A stretch of 64,000 nt of DNA from CAVVAE01 sp963746185. GTDB lineage: Bacteria > Actinomycetota > Actinomycetes > Propionibacteriales > Nocardioidaceae. The position numbers were made by a program, and so were the translations under genes. The stretch spans positions 248,001-312,000 of the forward strand of contig CAVVAE010000004.1 of the NCBI GenBank assembly GCA_963746185.1, read 5' to 3'. The notes beneath the pieces are model-generated. The model was not told where the DNA came from and ran no database searches. It saw only the letters and a list, made by a program, of their open reading frames with translations. Shown here piece after piece: positions 50,515 to 59,630 of this stretch. Every line of letters begins with the position of its first letter. The first letter of the stretch is position 1.

Positions 50515-50904
50515 TCACTTGGCGTTCGCGACACAGAACTCGTTGCCTTCGGGATCGGCCATTACCGTCCACTTGTATCCATACTCGTGGGTATCAGCGA
50601 CCCGGGTGGCGCCCAGTTCAACCAGGCGGGCGACCTCGGCTTCGGGATTAGGTGCCATCACATCGAGATGCATCCGGTTCTTAGCGGTCTTCGGTTCAGG
50701 CACCTTGGTGAACATCCAGGTCTGATCACTGTCACGCTCCACTGGTTCCCATCCCACCGTGTCCCGGCGTCCAACAAAGCCGATGGTGGCGAAGTCGCTG
50801 GACGCCTTGGGGTCGAGTGGTCTGCCGAGGGCGGCGGCCCAGAACTGGCCGAGCGTGAGGGCGTCGGCACAGTCGAATGTCACAGAGGCGATCTTGACGG
50901 TCAT
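50515..50904 (-). CDS. VOC family (glyoxalase-like) protein
   Basis: This 129-residue protein has two beta-alpha-beta-beta-beta units: VKIASVTFDCADALTLGQFWAAAL, then RMHLDVMAPNPEAEVARLVELGAT, and the terminal KWTVMADPEGNEFCV. This is the common actinobacterial glyoxalase/bleomycin-resistance-like group (metal ligands His and Glu are plausible in HLDV and GNEFCV). Start ATG 50904 has TGGAG upstream. Function cannot be narrowed further. Confidence 0.82.
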   Translation of the reverse strand: MTVKIASVTFDCADALTLGQFWAAALGRPLDPKASSDFATIGFVGRRDTVGWEPVERDSDQTWMFTKVPEPKTAKNRMHLDVMAPNPEAEVARLVELGATRVADTHEYGYKWTVMADPEGNEFCVANAK

Positions 50905-51278
50905 CTTGAAACTCCAGGTTGATCCGGGGTCAGAGCAGGGTTGCCGCGACACTCAGTCGGGTCTCGGTGCGTGCACCGCATCACGCTATCGCGTCGGTCG
51001 TCGCTTCGAAGTTGCTCGTTCGACACCGCTATCGGCCTGCCTGCAGGAGTAAGGTCGCAGCATCCGGCTAGACCCATCCACTCCGGGTGCCGCCGATACC
51101 GGCCTCACTGTGGCGTGAGCGCTGTGACAGAGAGCCCGCCCAACACCAGCACCCACTCGACGCCCATCGGGTTTCGTCGACCACGCCGTGGTGCAACCGA
51201 AAACAAGTGCACCTCCACACGTCAAGGCTGTGGCACAGCTGTCGCAGCTTGACCAGGCGTACAACCTGGGGAGATCAC
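50905..51278. other. Intergenic stretch of 374 bp
   Basis: No credible gene is visible on either strand. The frames there lack start sites and have atypical composition. The right end carries the GGGGAG ribosome binding site of the MMPL gene. I see no repeats or strong hairpin. Confidence 0.5.
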
Positions 51279-53540
51279 ATGCCCGCCGAATTCTCTCGCC
51301 CGCCGACGCCCAGTGGCTCGCACACCGATAAGCCGAGTCAGACCTCACTTACCCAGCGGTTGGCTCGATTCTCGGCTCTGCATCCCTGGCGCATTCTGGC
51401 TGCGTGGGGTCTGGTGTTCATGGCGTCGATGGTGGCCATCGGCACGTTGCTGGGGTCGGCTCTGACGACCGACGCCGAGATCACGACCAATCCCGACTCG
51501 GTGAAAGCCAGCGAGTTGTTGGCGGAGGGTTTCCCGGTGGCCGACCATGTCGACGAGGCCGTCATCATCCGAGCTCCAGACCTGACGGCTGAAGAAGAGG
51601 ACTTCAAGGGTTTCGTCAGTGACCTGCGCTCATCAATCGAGGGCACGGGGGCTGTGCAGACAACCAGTGATCCGTACGCCGCTGCCTCAGGACCCGCGAT
51701 CTCACAAGACCAGCACGCGGTCGCCGTGATGCTGACGCTCGGGCACGATCCGGAGGACGGGATCGTCGAAGTCCTCGATGAAGTCACGGCGGCCGACGAC
51801 GACGCGGCATTCGAGGTAGCCATCGCCGGAGAGTTCACGCTCGACCATGACTTCAATGAGCTCGCCTCCAGCGACTTGGAGAAAGGCGAACTGCAGTTCG
51901 GGCTCCCCGCAGCCATGGTCGTTCTGCTGCTGGTTTTCGGCGCTGTGGTCGCGGCACTCCTCCCCATGGGGATCGCGATCATGTCGATCATCGTGGCGGT
52001 TGCCGCATCCGCTCTGGTCGGGCAGGTCACGTCATTGTCTTTCTTCGTCGTGAACATGATCACCGCGATGGGCCTTGCGCTCGGTATCGACTACAGCCTG
52101 TTCGTCTTGTCCCGTTACCGTGAGCAGCGGCTGCTGGGGCAGGACAAGATCGACGCGATCGTCGCGACCGGTGGTACCGCCAGCAAAGCCGTCATGTTCA
52201 GCGGCAGCTCCTTCGTCGTTGCCCTGCTTGGATTGCTGCTGGTGCCCGACACCATCCTGCGCAGCTTGGCGTTCGGCGCGATCATCGTCGGTCTGATCAC
52301 GATGGTGGCCGCCCTCACGCTGCTGCCCGCCCTGCTGTCACTGCTCGGTGACAAGGTCAACGCGCTGCGGCTGCCGTTCTTCGGTCGTGACCACTCCGCT
52401 GAGAGCCCGTTCTGGACAAGGGCCGTGGGCGCCGTCGTCAAGCACCCGGCCGCGTCGTTGACCGCTGGTGTGCTCATCCTGCTCGCGCTGGCCCTCCCCA
52501 TCCTGGATCTGCGTACGGGCACAGCAGGAGCCAGCTCACTCCCTGACGTCACCCACTCCAAGGCGGGCTTCGAGGCGATCGAGCGCAGCTTCCCTCGCAA
52601 CGCCAGTTCCGATCCGGCGCAGGTCGTGATCTCCGGCGACGTGGGTTCGTCCGAGGTCACCTCCGCGATCGACAACCTCGAGGCCTCGGTCATCGATGAC
52701 CCCGACTTCGGTCCCCCGGAGCGTCAACTCTCCGACGACGGGGGCCTGGCCCTGGTCGACATCCCCCTCGTCGGTGACCCGAACAACGACCAAGCTCGCG
52801 CGGCCGTGGAGAAGCTGCGAAACGACTTGATCCCCGCCGCATTCGAGGGGACCGACGTTGAGGTCGTGGTAGGCGGCTTAACTGCGGAGAACATGGATTA
52901 CTCCAACCTGATCGACCAATGGCTGCCGATCGTGCTGGCCTTCGTCCTCGGGTTGAGTCTCATTCTGCTCACGGTCGTCTTCCGATCACTGGTGCTGTCG
53001 GCAACGGCTGTCGTCCTTAACCTGCTCTCGGTCGGTGCGGCATACGGACTGATGGTTCTGGTCTTCCAAAAAGGCTTTGCGGTCGACCTGCTCGGTTTCC
53101 AGCAGGTGCAGCGCGTCGAAGCATGGGTGCCTGTCTTCTTGTTCTCCGTCTTGTTCGCACTCTCGATGGACTACCACGTCTTCCTGCTGACGCGGATCAG
53201 AGAGCGCTACGTCCAATCTGGCGACACTGTCGACGCTGTGGTCCACGGGATCGCCGCGACCGGCCGCATCATCACTGGCGCGGCGCTGATCATCGTCGTG
53301 GTGTTCGCCGGATTCGCCGCCGGAGAACTGGTGATGTTCCAGCAGATGGGCTTCGGCGTCGGCGTCGCGCTGCTGGTCGATGCCACCCTGATCAGGATGG
53401 TCGTCGTCCCGGCCGTCATGGTCGTCCTCGGACGGTGGAACTGGTATCTCCCGTCCTGGCTGAACTGGCTCCCTGAGTTGCACGTCGAAGGCGACGAGGT
53501 AGCGACCGACCCGGACCCCGAGCTCGTACGCGCGCACTAG
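51279..53540 (+). CDS. MMPL family RND transporter (second)
   Basis: This 753-residue protein has an N-terminal helix (ALHPWRILAAWGLVFMASM), an extracytoplasmic domain, and two six-helix halves with ALGIDYSLFVLSRYREQRLLG and ALSMDYHVFLLTRIRERYVQSG carrying the proton-relay Asp-Tyr residues. It is a different lineage from the MMPL protein at 35281-37416, with longer loops. Start ATG 51279 has GGGGAG seven bases upstream; upstream open frame is not coding-like. It is 12 bases upstream of the LLM oxidoreductase, so they are probably one operon. Confidence 0.9.
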   Translation: MPAEFSRPPTPSGSHTDKPSQTSLTQRLARFSALHPWRILAAWGLVFMASMVAIGTLLGSALTTDAEITTNPDSVKASELLAEGFPVADHVDEAVIIRAPDLTAEEEDFKGFVSDLRSSIEGTGAVQTTSDPYAAASGPAISQDQHAVAVMLTLGHDPEDGIVEVLDEVTAADDDAAFEVAIAGEFTLDHDFNELASSDLEKGELQFGLPAAMVVLLLVFGAVVAALLPMGIAIMSIIVAVAASALVGQVTSLSFFVVNMITAMGLALGIDYSLFVLSRYREQRLLGQDKIDAIVATGGTASKAVMFSGSSFVVALLGLLLVPDTILRSLAFGAIIVGLITMVAALTLLPALLSLLGDKVNALRLPFFGRDHSAESPFWTRAVGAVVKHPAASLTAGVLILLALALPILDLRTGTAGASSLPDVTHSKAGFEAIERSFPRNASSDPAQVVISGDVGSSEVTSAIDNLEASVIDDPDFGPPERQLSDDGGLALVDIPLVGDPNNDQARAAVEKLRNDLIPAAFEGTDVEVVVGGLTAENMDYSNLIDQWLPIVLAFVLGLSLILLTVVFRSLVLSATAVVLNLLSVGAAYGLMVLVFQKGFAVDLLGFQQVQRVEAWVPVFLFSVLFALSMDYHVFLLTRIRERYVQSGDTVDAVVHGIAATGRIITGAALIIVVVFAGFAAGELVMFQQMGFGVGVALLVDATLIRMVVVPAVMVVLGRWNWYLPSWLNWLPELHVEGDEVATDPDPELVRAH

Positions 53541-53552
53541 GGAAGGCACGTT

Positions 53553-54479
53553 GTGCAGGTAGGTGTTCATCTTCCACTCATGGACTTCGGTGCGAATCGG
53601 TTCGGGATCGAAGACCTGGTTCAGTACGTCGAAACTGCGACGGCACTCGGCTTCGACGCCGTCTCCGCCAACGACCACCTGATATTCGACACGCCTTGGC
53701 TGGACGGGCCGACGGCGCTCGCAGCGGTGGTGGCGTGTTCAGGCGATGCACAACTGTTCACGACCGTGGCAAACCCCGTTGTTCGAGGCCCCGTGGCGCT
53801 GTCGAAGGCGTTCGCCGCGTTGGACGTGCTGTCCGGCGGGCGACTGGTGGCTGGGCTCGGCCCGGGATCGTCGGCTCGCGACTACGCCAGCGCGGGCGTT
53901 CCGTACGAGGAGCGATGGCCGCGCTTCGACGAGGCGCTGCGAGCGATGCGGGCCCTGCTGGGAGGCGAGTCGTTCGAGGGCCAGTTCTATGCCTCCGAAG
54001 GTCCTCTCGAGCCGTTGCCGACTCGGCCGAACGGGCCACCACTGTGGGTCGCCAGCTGGGGTTCAGCTGTGGGGCTGCGTCGTGCTGTGCGGTTGGGGGA
54101 CGGGTGGCTTGCATCGGCGTACAACATCACGCCAACCGAGTTCAGCGAAGCTTGGGCGAAGGTGCAGCAGCTGCTCGAGACCGCCGGGCGGGAGCCCGAG
54201 GAGTTCAGCAACGGGCTGGGCACCATGTGGTTCCACATCGACGACCACGCAGCCGACGGCGTACTCATCGATCGATTGGCGCCGGCTATCAAGCGGCCGG
54301 TTGAGCAGCTGCGGGAGCGACTTGCGTTCGGGTCTGCTGACTCGATGATCGACAAGCTGATGGCCTTTCGGGATGCCGGAGTCCAGCGGATCTTCATTTG
54401 GCCGGTCGGCGACGAACTCGCCCAACTTCATCGTTTCTCTGAAGAGGTCATGCCAGCGTTACGCGAAGGAATGTCCTGA
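53553..54479 (+). CDS. LLM class flavin-dependent oxidoreductase
   Basis: This 308-residue protein has the luciferase-like TIM barrel: MQVGVHLPLMDFG, TALGFDAVSANDHLIFDTPWLDG, TVANPVVRGPVALSKAFAALDVLSGGRLVAGLGPGSS and PLWVASWGSAVGLRRAVRLGDGW. These resemble F420-dependent members (for example those oxidising or reducing small molecules). The GTG start at 53553 is 12 bases after the MMPL stop and follows GGAAGG. It converges with a broken alpha/beta hydrolase gene, overlapping it by 32 bases. Confidence 0.9.
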   Translation: MQVGVHLPLMDFGANRFGIEDLVQYVETATALGFDAVSANDHLIFDTPWLDGPTALAAVVACSGDAQLFTTVANPVVRGPVALSKAFAALDVLSGGRLVAGLGPGSSARDYASAGVPYEERWPRFDEALRAMRALLGGESFEGQFYASEGPLEPLPTRPNGPPLWVASWGSAVGLRRAVRLGDGWLASAYNITPTEFSEAWAKVQQLLETAGREPEEFSNGLGTMWFHIDDHAADGVLIDRLAPAIKRPVEQLRERLAFGSADSMIDKLMAFRDAGVQRIFIWPVGDELAQLHRFSEEVMPALREGMS

Positions 54480-55102
54480 CGGCGTTGTTGAAGTCGTTTG
54501 CAGCGTCCACGTTGCACAGATGACCCGCGTTCGGGAACACGACCAGCGTCGAACCTGCGATCGACGCCTCAAGGTCCTCAGCGACGGGCAGAGGGGCTTG
54601 CACATCGTCGGCGCCATTCAGCAGGAGTGTTGGCACCCCGATGGCAGGCAGCGCGCCACGAAGATTCTCAGCCGCTGCCCGCGCCATGGCGCGGAATCCG
54701 AGGGCGTGAAAGGCCCTGATGCTCTCACCAAACTCGGCGACCACGTCATCGGCAGCGCCTTCGACGAACATTGTCGGCAGCAGAGCAGCCACGAACTCGT
54801 CCGGGGCATGATCGGCCAGCACCATCGCTTGGGCGAGGCGTTGATCCGCGACATCGGCGGGCAATGAGCCGGGCCATCCGACGTACGCCGAGACAAGTAT
54901 CAGCGTCTTCGGGATGTCAGGATGACGGCGGGAGAGTTCAATTGCCAAGGCACCGCCGAACGACAGCCCGAGAACGTTGACGCCGTCGAGACCCAGACTC
55001 TCCACGAGCCCACGCAGGCAGTCGGCGTAACCGGCCATGCCGTGGTCCAGTGCCGAGGCGCTCATACGCGACTCGGATCCCTTCGACCTCTACCTGTTCC
55101 AT
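54448..55102 (-). pseudogene. Alpha/beta hydrolase with an internal deletion
   Basis: The N-terminal piece starts at ATG 55102 (MEQVEVEGIRVAYERLGTGP). At the codon after GTGP the frame changes, and the rest continues in another frame from HGMAGYADCLRGLVESLG, with the nucleophile elbow GLSFGGALA and the terminal GADDVQAPLPVAEDLE and NAGHLCNVD motifs. Normal relatives have about 50-60 residues between these parts, including the HG oxyanion loop and the first cap strands; these are missing here. The intact C-terminal frame from ATG 55065 lacks that loop, so it is unlikely to be active. Confidence 0.6.
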
Positions 55103-55194
55103 CGCCTGACCTCGCCGATCCCGCAACCACTCTTGCGAACAGCGTAGGACGCGATGGTTTGCGATGTGGCATTGATCCGCCCGGCTCTGCTCGC

Positions 55195-56283
55195 TCAGGC
55201 TTCGGCGAACCAACCGTCGGCGTTCAGGGCCGAGCCGCGCTCGATCCGCGGCAGGTAGTGACGGAAGAACAGGTCGGCGGCGAGCTCTCGTCGGGACCGA
55301 ACCCCGGTCTTGTCGAAGACCGCCTTGAGATGGTCCTGGACGGTGTACGGAGACAGGAACAGCCGTTCACCGATCTGAGCCGTGGAGTACCCGAGCAACA
55401 CCAGTTCTACGACCTGGCGCTCGCGGGCTGACAACGAGTAAGCCTCCAAGGCGAGCGCGGTCAGGTCGTGAGGGGCCGACGACTCCAAGGAGACCGCAGT
55501 TCTCGTCTCGCTGAGGGACCACGCTGTCATCGTGACCCACGCGCCAGAGGGCACCCGCGCTCGGCTGCGGACAGCAATACCTCCGTCGTCGGCGGCGCTC
55601 GACGCGACGGCCACCACAGACAGCGGAAGCTCCACCCCGCCGTCCGCGAGCTGTTCCAGCCAACGAGATGCCTCTGGCGTCACCGTGTCGATGCGCAGGT
55701 CGGCGTCAAGCAGGAGTAGGCCGGCATGGTCCGGAACGCCGCCTGCTTCCACATAGCCTTGAAGGAGCAGTCGCTTGATAGCGATCGCCATCGCTGTCGA
55801 GACCGCAGCCAACAGCTCTCCGTCTCCATCGGTGAACGCAGGTGAGTCGTCAGCCCGCAGAAGAACGAACGCACCCCACGGCCGACCCTGGTGACGGAAC
55901 ACAGCCCGCATCTCGTGCTCGAAGCCCGACGGCGTCACGACGTCCCTGTAGCGGGGACTGGTTTCGGGTACTCCCCCGGTCGCATCGTGGAGGACCCCGA
56001 TCGGTGCGGTCTGTTGGAGCAATGCGTTGAACGGGTTGACGTCCCCGACGCCGTACTCGATCTCGAGCAGGCGCGGGACGAGTTCCTGCCGGTAGCCTTC
56101 GCGCGAGTCGCCACCGGTGGGCATCGCGGTCGCCGGGTCGAGAGTGTGAGCACACCAGCCGTCCAGAGGCATCGCCTGGCGAAGCACCGCAGCCATCTCG
56201 CCGAAGAGGTCAACGGCATTGGTTGAAGACTCCGCTACGCGGATCAGCCGATCGCGGGAACGTGCCGTCGATGGCGCAGACAT
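55195..56283 (-). CDS. LuxR family regulator with a GAF-like sensor region
   Basis: This 362-residue protein ends in a LuxR-type HTH (about residues 285-345: LSARERQVVELVLLGYSTAQIGERLFLSPYTVQDHLKAVFDKTGV). The middle (about 20-170) is a GAF-like domain with FEHEMRAVFRHQGRPWGAFVLLR, and a PAS-like segment with LLLDADLRIDTVTPEASRWLEQL precedes the HTH. Such proteins act without a kinase partner. It is divergent from the BBE-type oxidase gene with 83 bases between starts, so it probably regulates it. Start ATG 56283 is chosen as the domain start fits; the frame extends further upstream. Confidence 0.88.
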   Translation of the reverse strand: MSAPSTARSRDRLIRVAESSTNAVDLFGEMAAVLRQAMPLDGWCAHTLDPATAMPTGGDSREGYRQELVPRLLEIEYGVGDVNPFNALLQQTAPIGVLHDATGGVPETSPRYRDVVTPSGFEHEMRAVFRHQGRPWGAFVLLRADDSPAFTDGDGELLAAVSTAMAIAIKRLLLQGYVEAGGVPDHAGLLLLDADLRIDTVTPEASRWLEQLADGGVELPLSVVAVASSAADDGGIAVRSRARVPSGAWVTMTAWSLSETRTAVSLESSAPHDLTALALEAYSLSARERQVVELVLLGYSTAQIGERLFLSPYTVQDHLKAVFDKTGVRSRRELAADLFFRHYLPRIERGSALNADGWFAEA

Positions 56284-56366
56284 AGCGTCAGGGTAGTCGC
56301 GCACCGCTACTAAGACCCCACGGTTCTGGGATACCGGCTTCGTCGCAGCGTTCCTAGGTTTCCAGC

Positions 56367-57749
56367 ATGACGACAACACAACTCTTCAGCCGCCCTCAGG
56401 ACTTCCGGGGCGAACTCATTACTCCCGATTCCGAGGGATATGACGCGGCTCGCCGTGTCTGGAACCACGCCATCGACCGGTACCCGGCCGCCATCCTGCG
56501 GTGTGCGAGCACCGAGGACGTCCGCTTCGGTTTGGCCATGGCCCGCGACCAAGGGCTCGTCGTCGCCGTTCGCGGCGGCGGACATTCCATGGCAGGTCTG
56601 TCCACGTGTGACGACGGGCTGGTCCTTGATCTGTCCCCGATGACCTCGATCACGGTGGACCCGGTCCGTCGCACTGCCGTCGCGCAGCCAGGGCTGCTCT
56701 GGCGCGACTTCGACCGCGCGACACAGGAGCACGGGCTGGCCGTGCCAGGCGGCGAGATCTCCAACACCGGCATCGCCGGGTTGACCCTCGGCGGCGGCAT
56801 CGGATGGCTCGGCCGCAAGCACGGACTGACCTGCGACAACCTGCGGGCGGTCGAAGTCGTTACGGCAACGGGCGACGTCGTACGCGCGAGTGCAGAGGAA
56901 AACGTCGAGCTGTTCTGGGGCATCCGTGGGGCGGGTGCCAACTTCGGCATCGTCATTTCCCTCGAGTACGACTTGCATCCGCTCCGAGAGGTGTACGGCG
57001 GTGAGCTGATCCATCCCGGGTTCCGCGACGTCGAAGCTCTCAAGACGATGGTCGACCTCGCGCCGAGCATGCCCGACGAGGTGCGACTGATGGCGGCCCT
57101 CGTCACTGCTCCGCATGCCCCGTTCGTGCCAGAGGAGGCGCAAGGAAAGCCAGTGTGCGTTTTGGCCGCAGCGCACTGCGGTGACGTGGAAGAGGGCGAG
57201 CGAGTGCTGGCGCCGCTGCGTGAGTTCGGCCCACCAGCTGTGGACACGATGCGAGAGCAGTCGTATGTCGAGCTCCAGCAGTCCGTCGACAAGATGATCC
57301 CGCCCGGACGCATGGCCTACGTGAAGTCCGACTTCCTAGGGCGGCTCGACGATCGGGCGCTCGAGGTGCTGGCGGAGCACCATGCACGCTCGACGTCGCC
57401 GTACTGCCAGATCTTGCTGCACCAGATGGGCGGCGCGATCGCTGATGTCCCTAGCGACGCAACGGCGTTCGCGAACCGTGATGCGGAGTGGATGCTTACG
57501 GCAATCGCCATCTGGGTAGACCCCACCGAGTCCAAGGATCCGCATGTCAGCTGGGCACGTGAGCTCTGGCAGGCGATGCGGCCGTGGGCGATCGGCACCT
57601 ACGTCAATCACCTGGGCGACGAGGGTGACCAGCGCGTGCGGGAGGCGTACGGCGCTGCCTATCCACGTCTGGCGGCACTCAAGGAAGCCTGGGATCCGGA
57701 CGACGTGTTCCGACTCAACCAACACATCTCGCCGAAGACTCGGCTTTGA
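56367..57749 (+). CDS. FAD-linked oxidase, BBE/PCMH type
   Basis: This 460-residue protein has the PCMH flavin-binding fold: VVAVRGGGHSMAGLSTCDDGLVLDLSPM with the His that can bind FAD covalently, LAVPGGEISNTGIAGLTLGGGIGWLGRKHGLTCDNL, and a C-terminal berberine-bridge motif with YVNHLGDEGDQRVREAYG and FRLNQHISP. Relatives oxidise sugars, alkaloids or antibiotics. It has no signal peptide. The divergent LuxR gene is the likely regulator. Confidence 0.92.
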   Translation: MTTTQLFSRPQDFRGELITPDSEGYDAARRVWNHAIDRYPAAILRCASTEDVRFGLAMARDQGLVVAVRGGGHSMAGLSTCDDGLVLDLSPMTSITVDPVRRTAVAQPGLLWRDFDRATQEHGLAVPGGEISNTGIAGLTLGGGIGWLGRKHGLTCDNLRAVEVVTATGDVVRASAEENVELFWGIRGAGANFGIVISLEYDLHPLREVYGGELIHPGFRDVEALKTMVDLAPSMPDEVRLMAALVTAPHAPFVPEEAQGKPVCVLAAAHCGDVEEGERVLAPLREFGPPAVDTMREQSYVELQQSVDKMIPPGRMAYVKSDFLGRLDDRALEVLAEHHARSTSPYCQILLHQMGGAIADVPSDATAFANRDAEWMLTAIAIWVDPTESKDPHVSWARELWQAMRPWAIGTYVNHLGDEGDQRVREAYGAAYPRLAALKEAWDPDDVFRLNQHISPKTRL

Positions 57750-57760
57750 TGCGGAGGCAG

Positions 57761-58555
57761 TCAGTCAGCGATGTCGACGATGACCGGTGCGTGGTCGCTG
57801 GCTCCCTTGCCCTTGCGCTCCTCTCGGTCGATCATCGCGCCGGTTACACGCCGCTCAAGACCCGGCGATCCGAGGATGAAGTCGATCCGCATGCCCTTGT
57901 TCTTGGGAAAGCGGAGCCGCACGTAATCCCAGTACGTGTAGACATCGGGGCCCGGTGTGTACGGCCGAACGAGATCGGCGTACCCGCTCTGCACGATCGA
58001 GTCGAACGCGGCTCGCTCCGGCGGTGAGACGTGCGTGCTGCGGGTGAAGACGCTCATGTCCCAGACATCCTCGTCCGTCGGGGCGATGTTCCAATCCCCG
58101 GTCAGCGCGATCTGCGCGTCAGGGGCGCCCTTCAACCAACCGTCGGCCGCGATCCGCAGTCTGTCTAGCCACTCGAGCTTGTAGTCCAGGTGAGGGTCAC
58201 CAAGGGCGCGGCCATTCGGTACGTACAGCGACCAGACCTGCACGCCGTTGCAGGTCGCACCCAGCGCTCGGGCCTCAGACGTCATCGGCGTCCCCCATTG
58301 CGGCTGGCCCTCGAAACCTTGACGTATGTCGGACAGCCCGACCCGCGACGCGATGGCGACACCGTTCCACTGGTTGACACCGAGCGTCGCTACTTCGTAT
58401 CCGAGTGCCTCCAGACCCATGAGTGGCCACTGGTCGTCGCGCGCCTTCGTCTCCTGGATGGTGAGTACGTCGATCTGGTGGCGCTGCAGGAGTGCCTCAA
58501 CACGGTCGATTCTGGAGCGGATGGAGTTCACGTTGAACGTGGCAATACGCACCAC
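57761..58555 (-). CDS. xth: Exodeoxyribonuclease III (AP endonuclease)
   Basis: Exonuclease III cuts at abasic sites in base-excision repair. This 264-residue protein has the EEP fold with RIATFNVNSIRSRIDRVEALL, DVLTIQETKARDDQWP (metal-binding Glu), VWSLYVPNG, GDWNIAPTDEDVWD (catalytic Asp and Asn) and the terminal ASDHAPVIVDI (Asp-His pair). It converges with the oxidase gene. Confidence 0.96.
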   Translation of the reverse strand: MVRIATFNVNSIRSRIDRVEALLQRHQIDVLTIQETKARDDQWPLMGLEALGYEVATLGVNQWNGVAIASRVGLSDIRQGFEGQPQWGTPMTSEARALGATCNGVQVWSLYVPNGRALGDPHLDYKLEWLDRLRIAADGWLKGAPDAQIALTGDWNIAPTDEDVWDMSVFTRSTHVSPPERAAFDSIVQSGYADLVRPYTPGPDVYTYWDYVRLRFPKNKGMRIDFILGSPGLERRVTGAMIDREERKGKGASDHAPVIVDIAD

Positions 58556-58592
58556 GTCACCCTACTGAGAGAGCGCTGGTAGCCGTCGCGGA

Positions 58593-59630
58593 TCAGTTGG
58601 CCGGGCTGGCGCCTCGTTCGGCGAGGTAGGCGGCGCTCATCTCACGTAGCCGGGCGTGGCACCCCGCATAGCTGCTGTGAGACGGGAGGTAGGCCTTCCG
58701 GATCTTGGCCACGACCGTGTAGTTGGGGTCGCAGACGTTCGCTATCGGACTCTCCGAAGCCTGGGTGACCAGTTGGTAGCCATCGAGGGGATCGAGACCG
58801 CACTCGGCATTGATCCAGGTGACGAGGTCGTGCTGGGCGATCCGGAACGCGTCCTCCAGAGGTCTCGCCGACCCGGTGCTCATCAAGTAGTCGTCACTCT
58901 CCAGCCGCGGCCACGGCGTCGGAACTCCTTTGATCAGGTCCACGATCACCACGGTGTCCATGGCTGCCTCGACGGCGACCCCACACGTTTCGCCCTCGCC
59001 CTGTCGGCCGTGTCCGTCGCCGAGAGCGAACAAAGCCCCCTCGACGTTGACACCGAGGAAACACGTGACACCGGCGCGCATCTCCGGGGTGTCCATGTTG
59101 CCACCGTGGGCGTCAGGAACGAGTGATGAGCGAGCCTCGAAGCTGGCCGGCGCGACTCCGACCGTGCCGTGCATCGGGTCAAGCGGCAGGGCGATCTCGG
59201 CATCACCACGCGTCGCGCGGAACGTCACCGTCCGGGCAACGCGGTCGATGTCGTACATCCAGATCAGCTCGGGCAGCGGCTCCTGCAGTCCCGCTGTCAC
59301 GTGCGTCGACGTGAGGGCGCCGAACAACGGGATCGTCGACGACGCTGCCCAGTCGCGTGACGGCTCGATCGACACGAAATGGACGGCGAGGGTGTCGCCC
59401 GGCTCTGCGCCTTCGATGTAGAACGGTCCCGTCAGCGGGTTCACGAATGGGAACTCGATGACCTGCGACACCAGGTCGTCGCTTCCACGCACCTTGCCGG
59501 CGAAGCAGTCTTCCGTCCACACCTCGAGCACGGAGCCCGGTTGCACTCGTCGTACCGGCGCGACACCGCCGAAGGTCCAGGCCAGCTCCTCGGGACCCGG
59601 CCGATAGGTGAGGATGTCCATCACGTTCAC
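58593..59630 (-). CDS. Acetamidase/formamidase
   Basis: This 345-residue protein belongs to the FmdA/AmdA family, which hydrolyse formamide or acetamide to ammonia. Typical segments are NPLTGPFYIEGAEPGDTLAVHF, HGTVGVAP, HGGNMDTPEMRAGVTCFLGVNVEGALFALGDGHGRQGEGE and the central DLVTWI. The start codon GTG 59630 overlaps the stop of the permease (GTGA), so translation is coupled; ATG 59621 is the alternative. The pair makes an amide uptake and use unit. Confidence 0.92.
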   Translation of the reverse strand: MNVMDILTYRPGPEELAWTFGGVAPVRRVQPGSVLEVWTEDCFAGKVRGSDDLVSQVIEFPFVNPLTGPFYIEGAEPGDTLAVHFVSIEPSRDWAASSTIPLFGALTSTHVTAGLQEPLPELIWMYDIDRVARTVTFRATRGDAEIALPLDPMHGTVGVAPASFEARSSLVPDAHGGNMDTPEMRAGVTCFLGVNVEGALFALGDGHGRQGEGETCGVAVEAAMDTVVIVDLIKGVPTPWPRLESDDYLMSTGSARPLEDAFRIAQHDLVTWINAECGLDPLDGYQLVTQASESPIANVCDPNYTVVAKIRKAYLPSHSSYAGCHARLREMSAAYLAERGASPAN

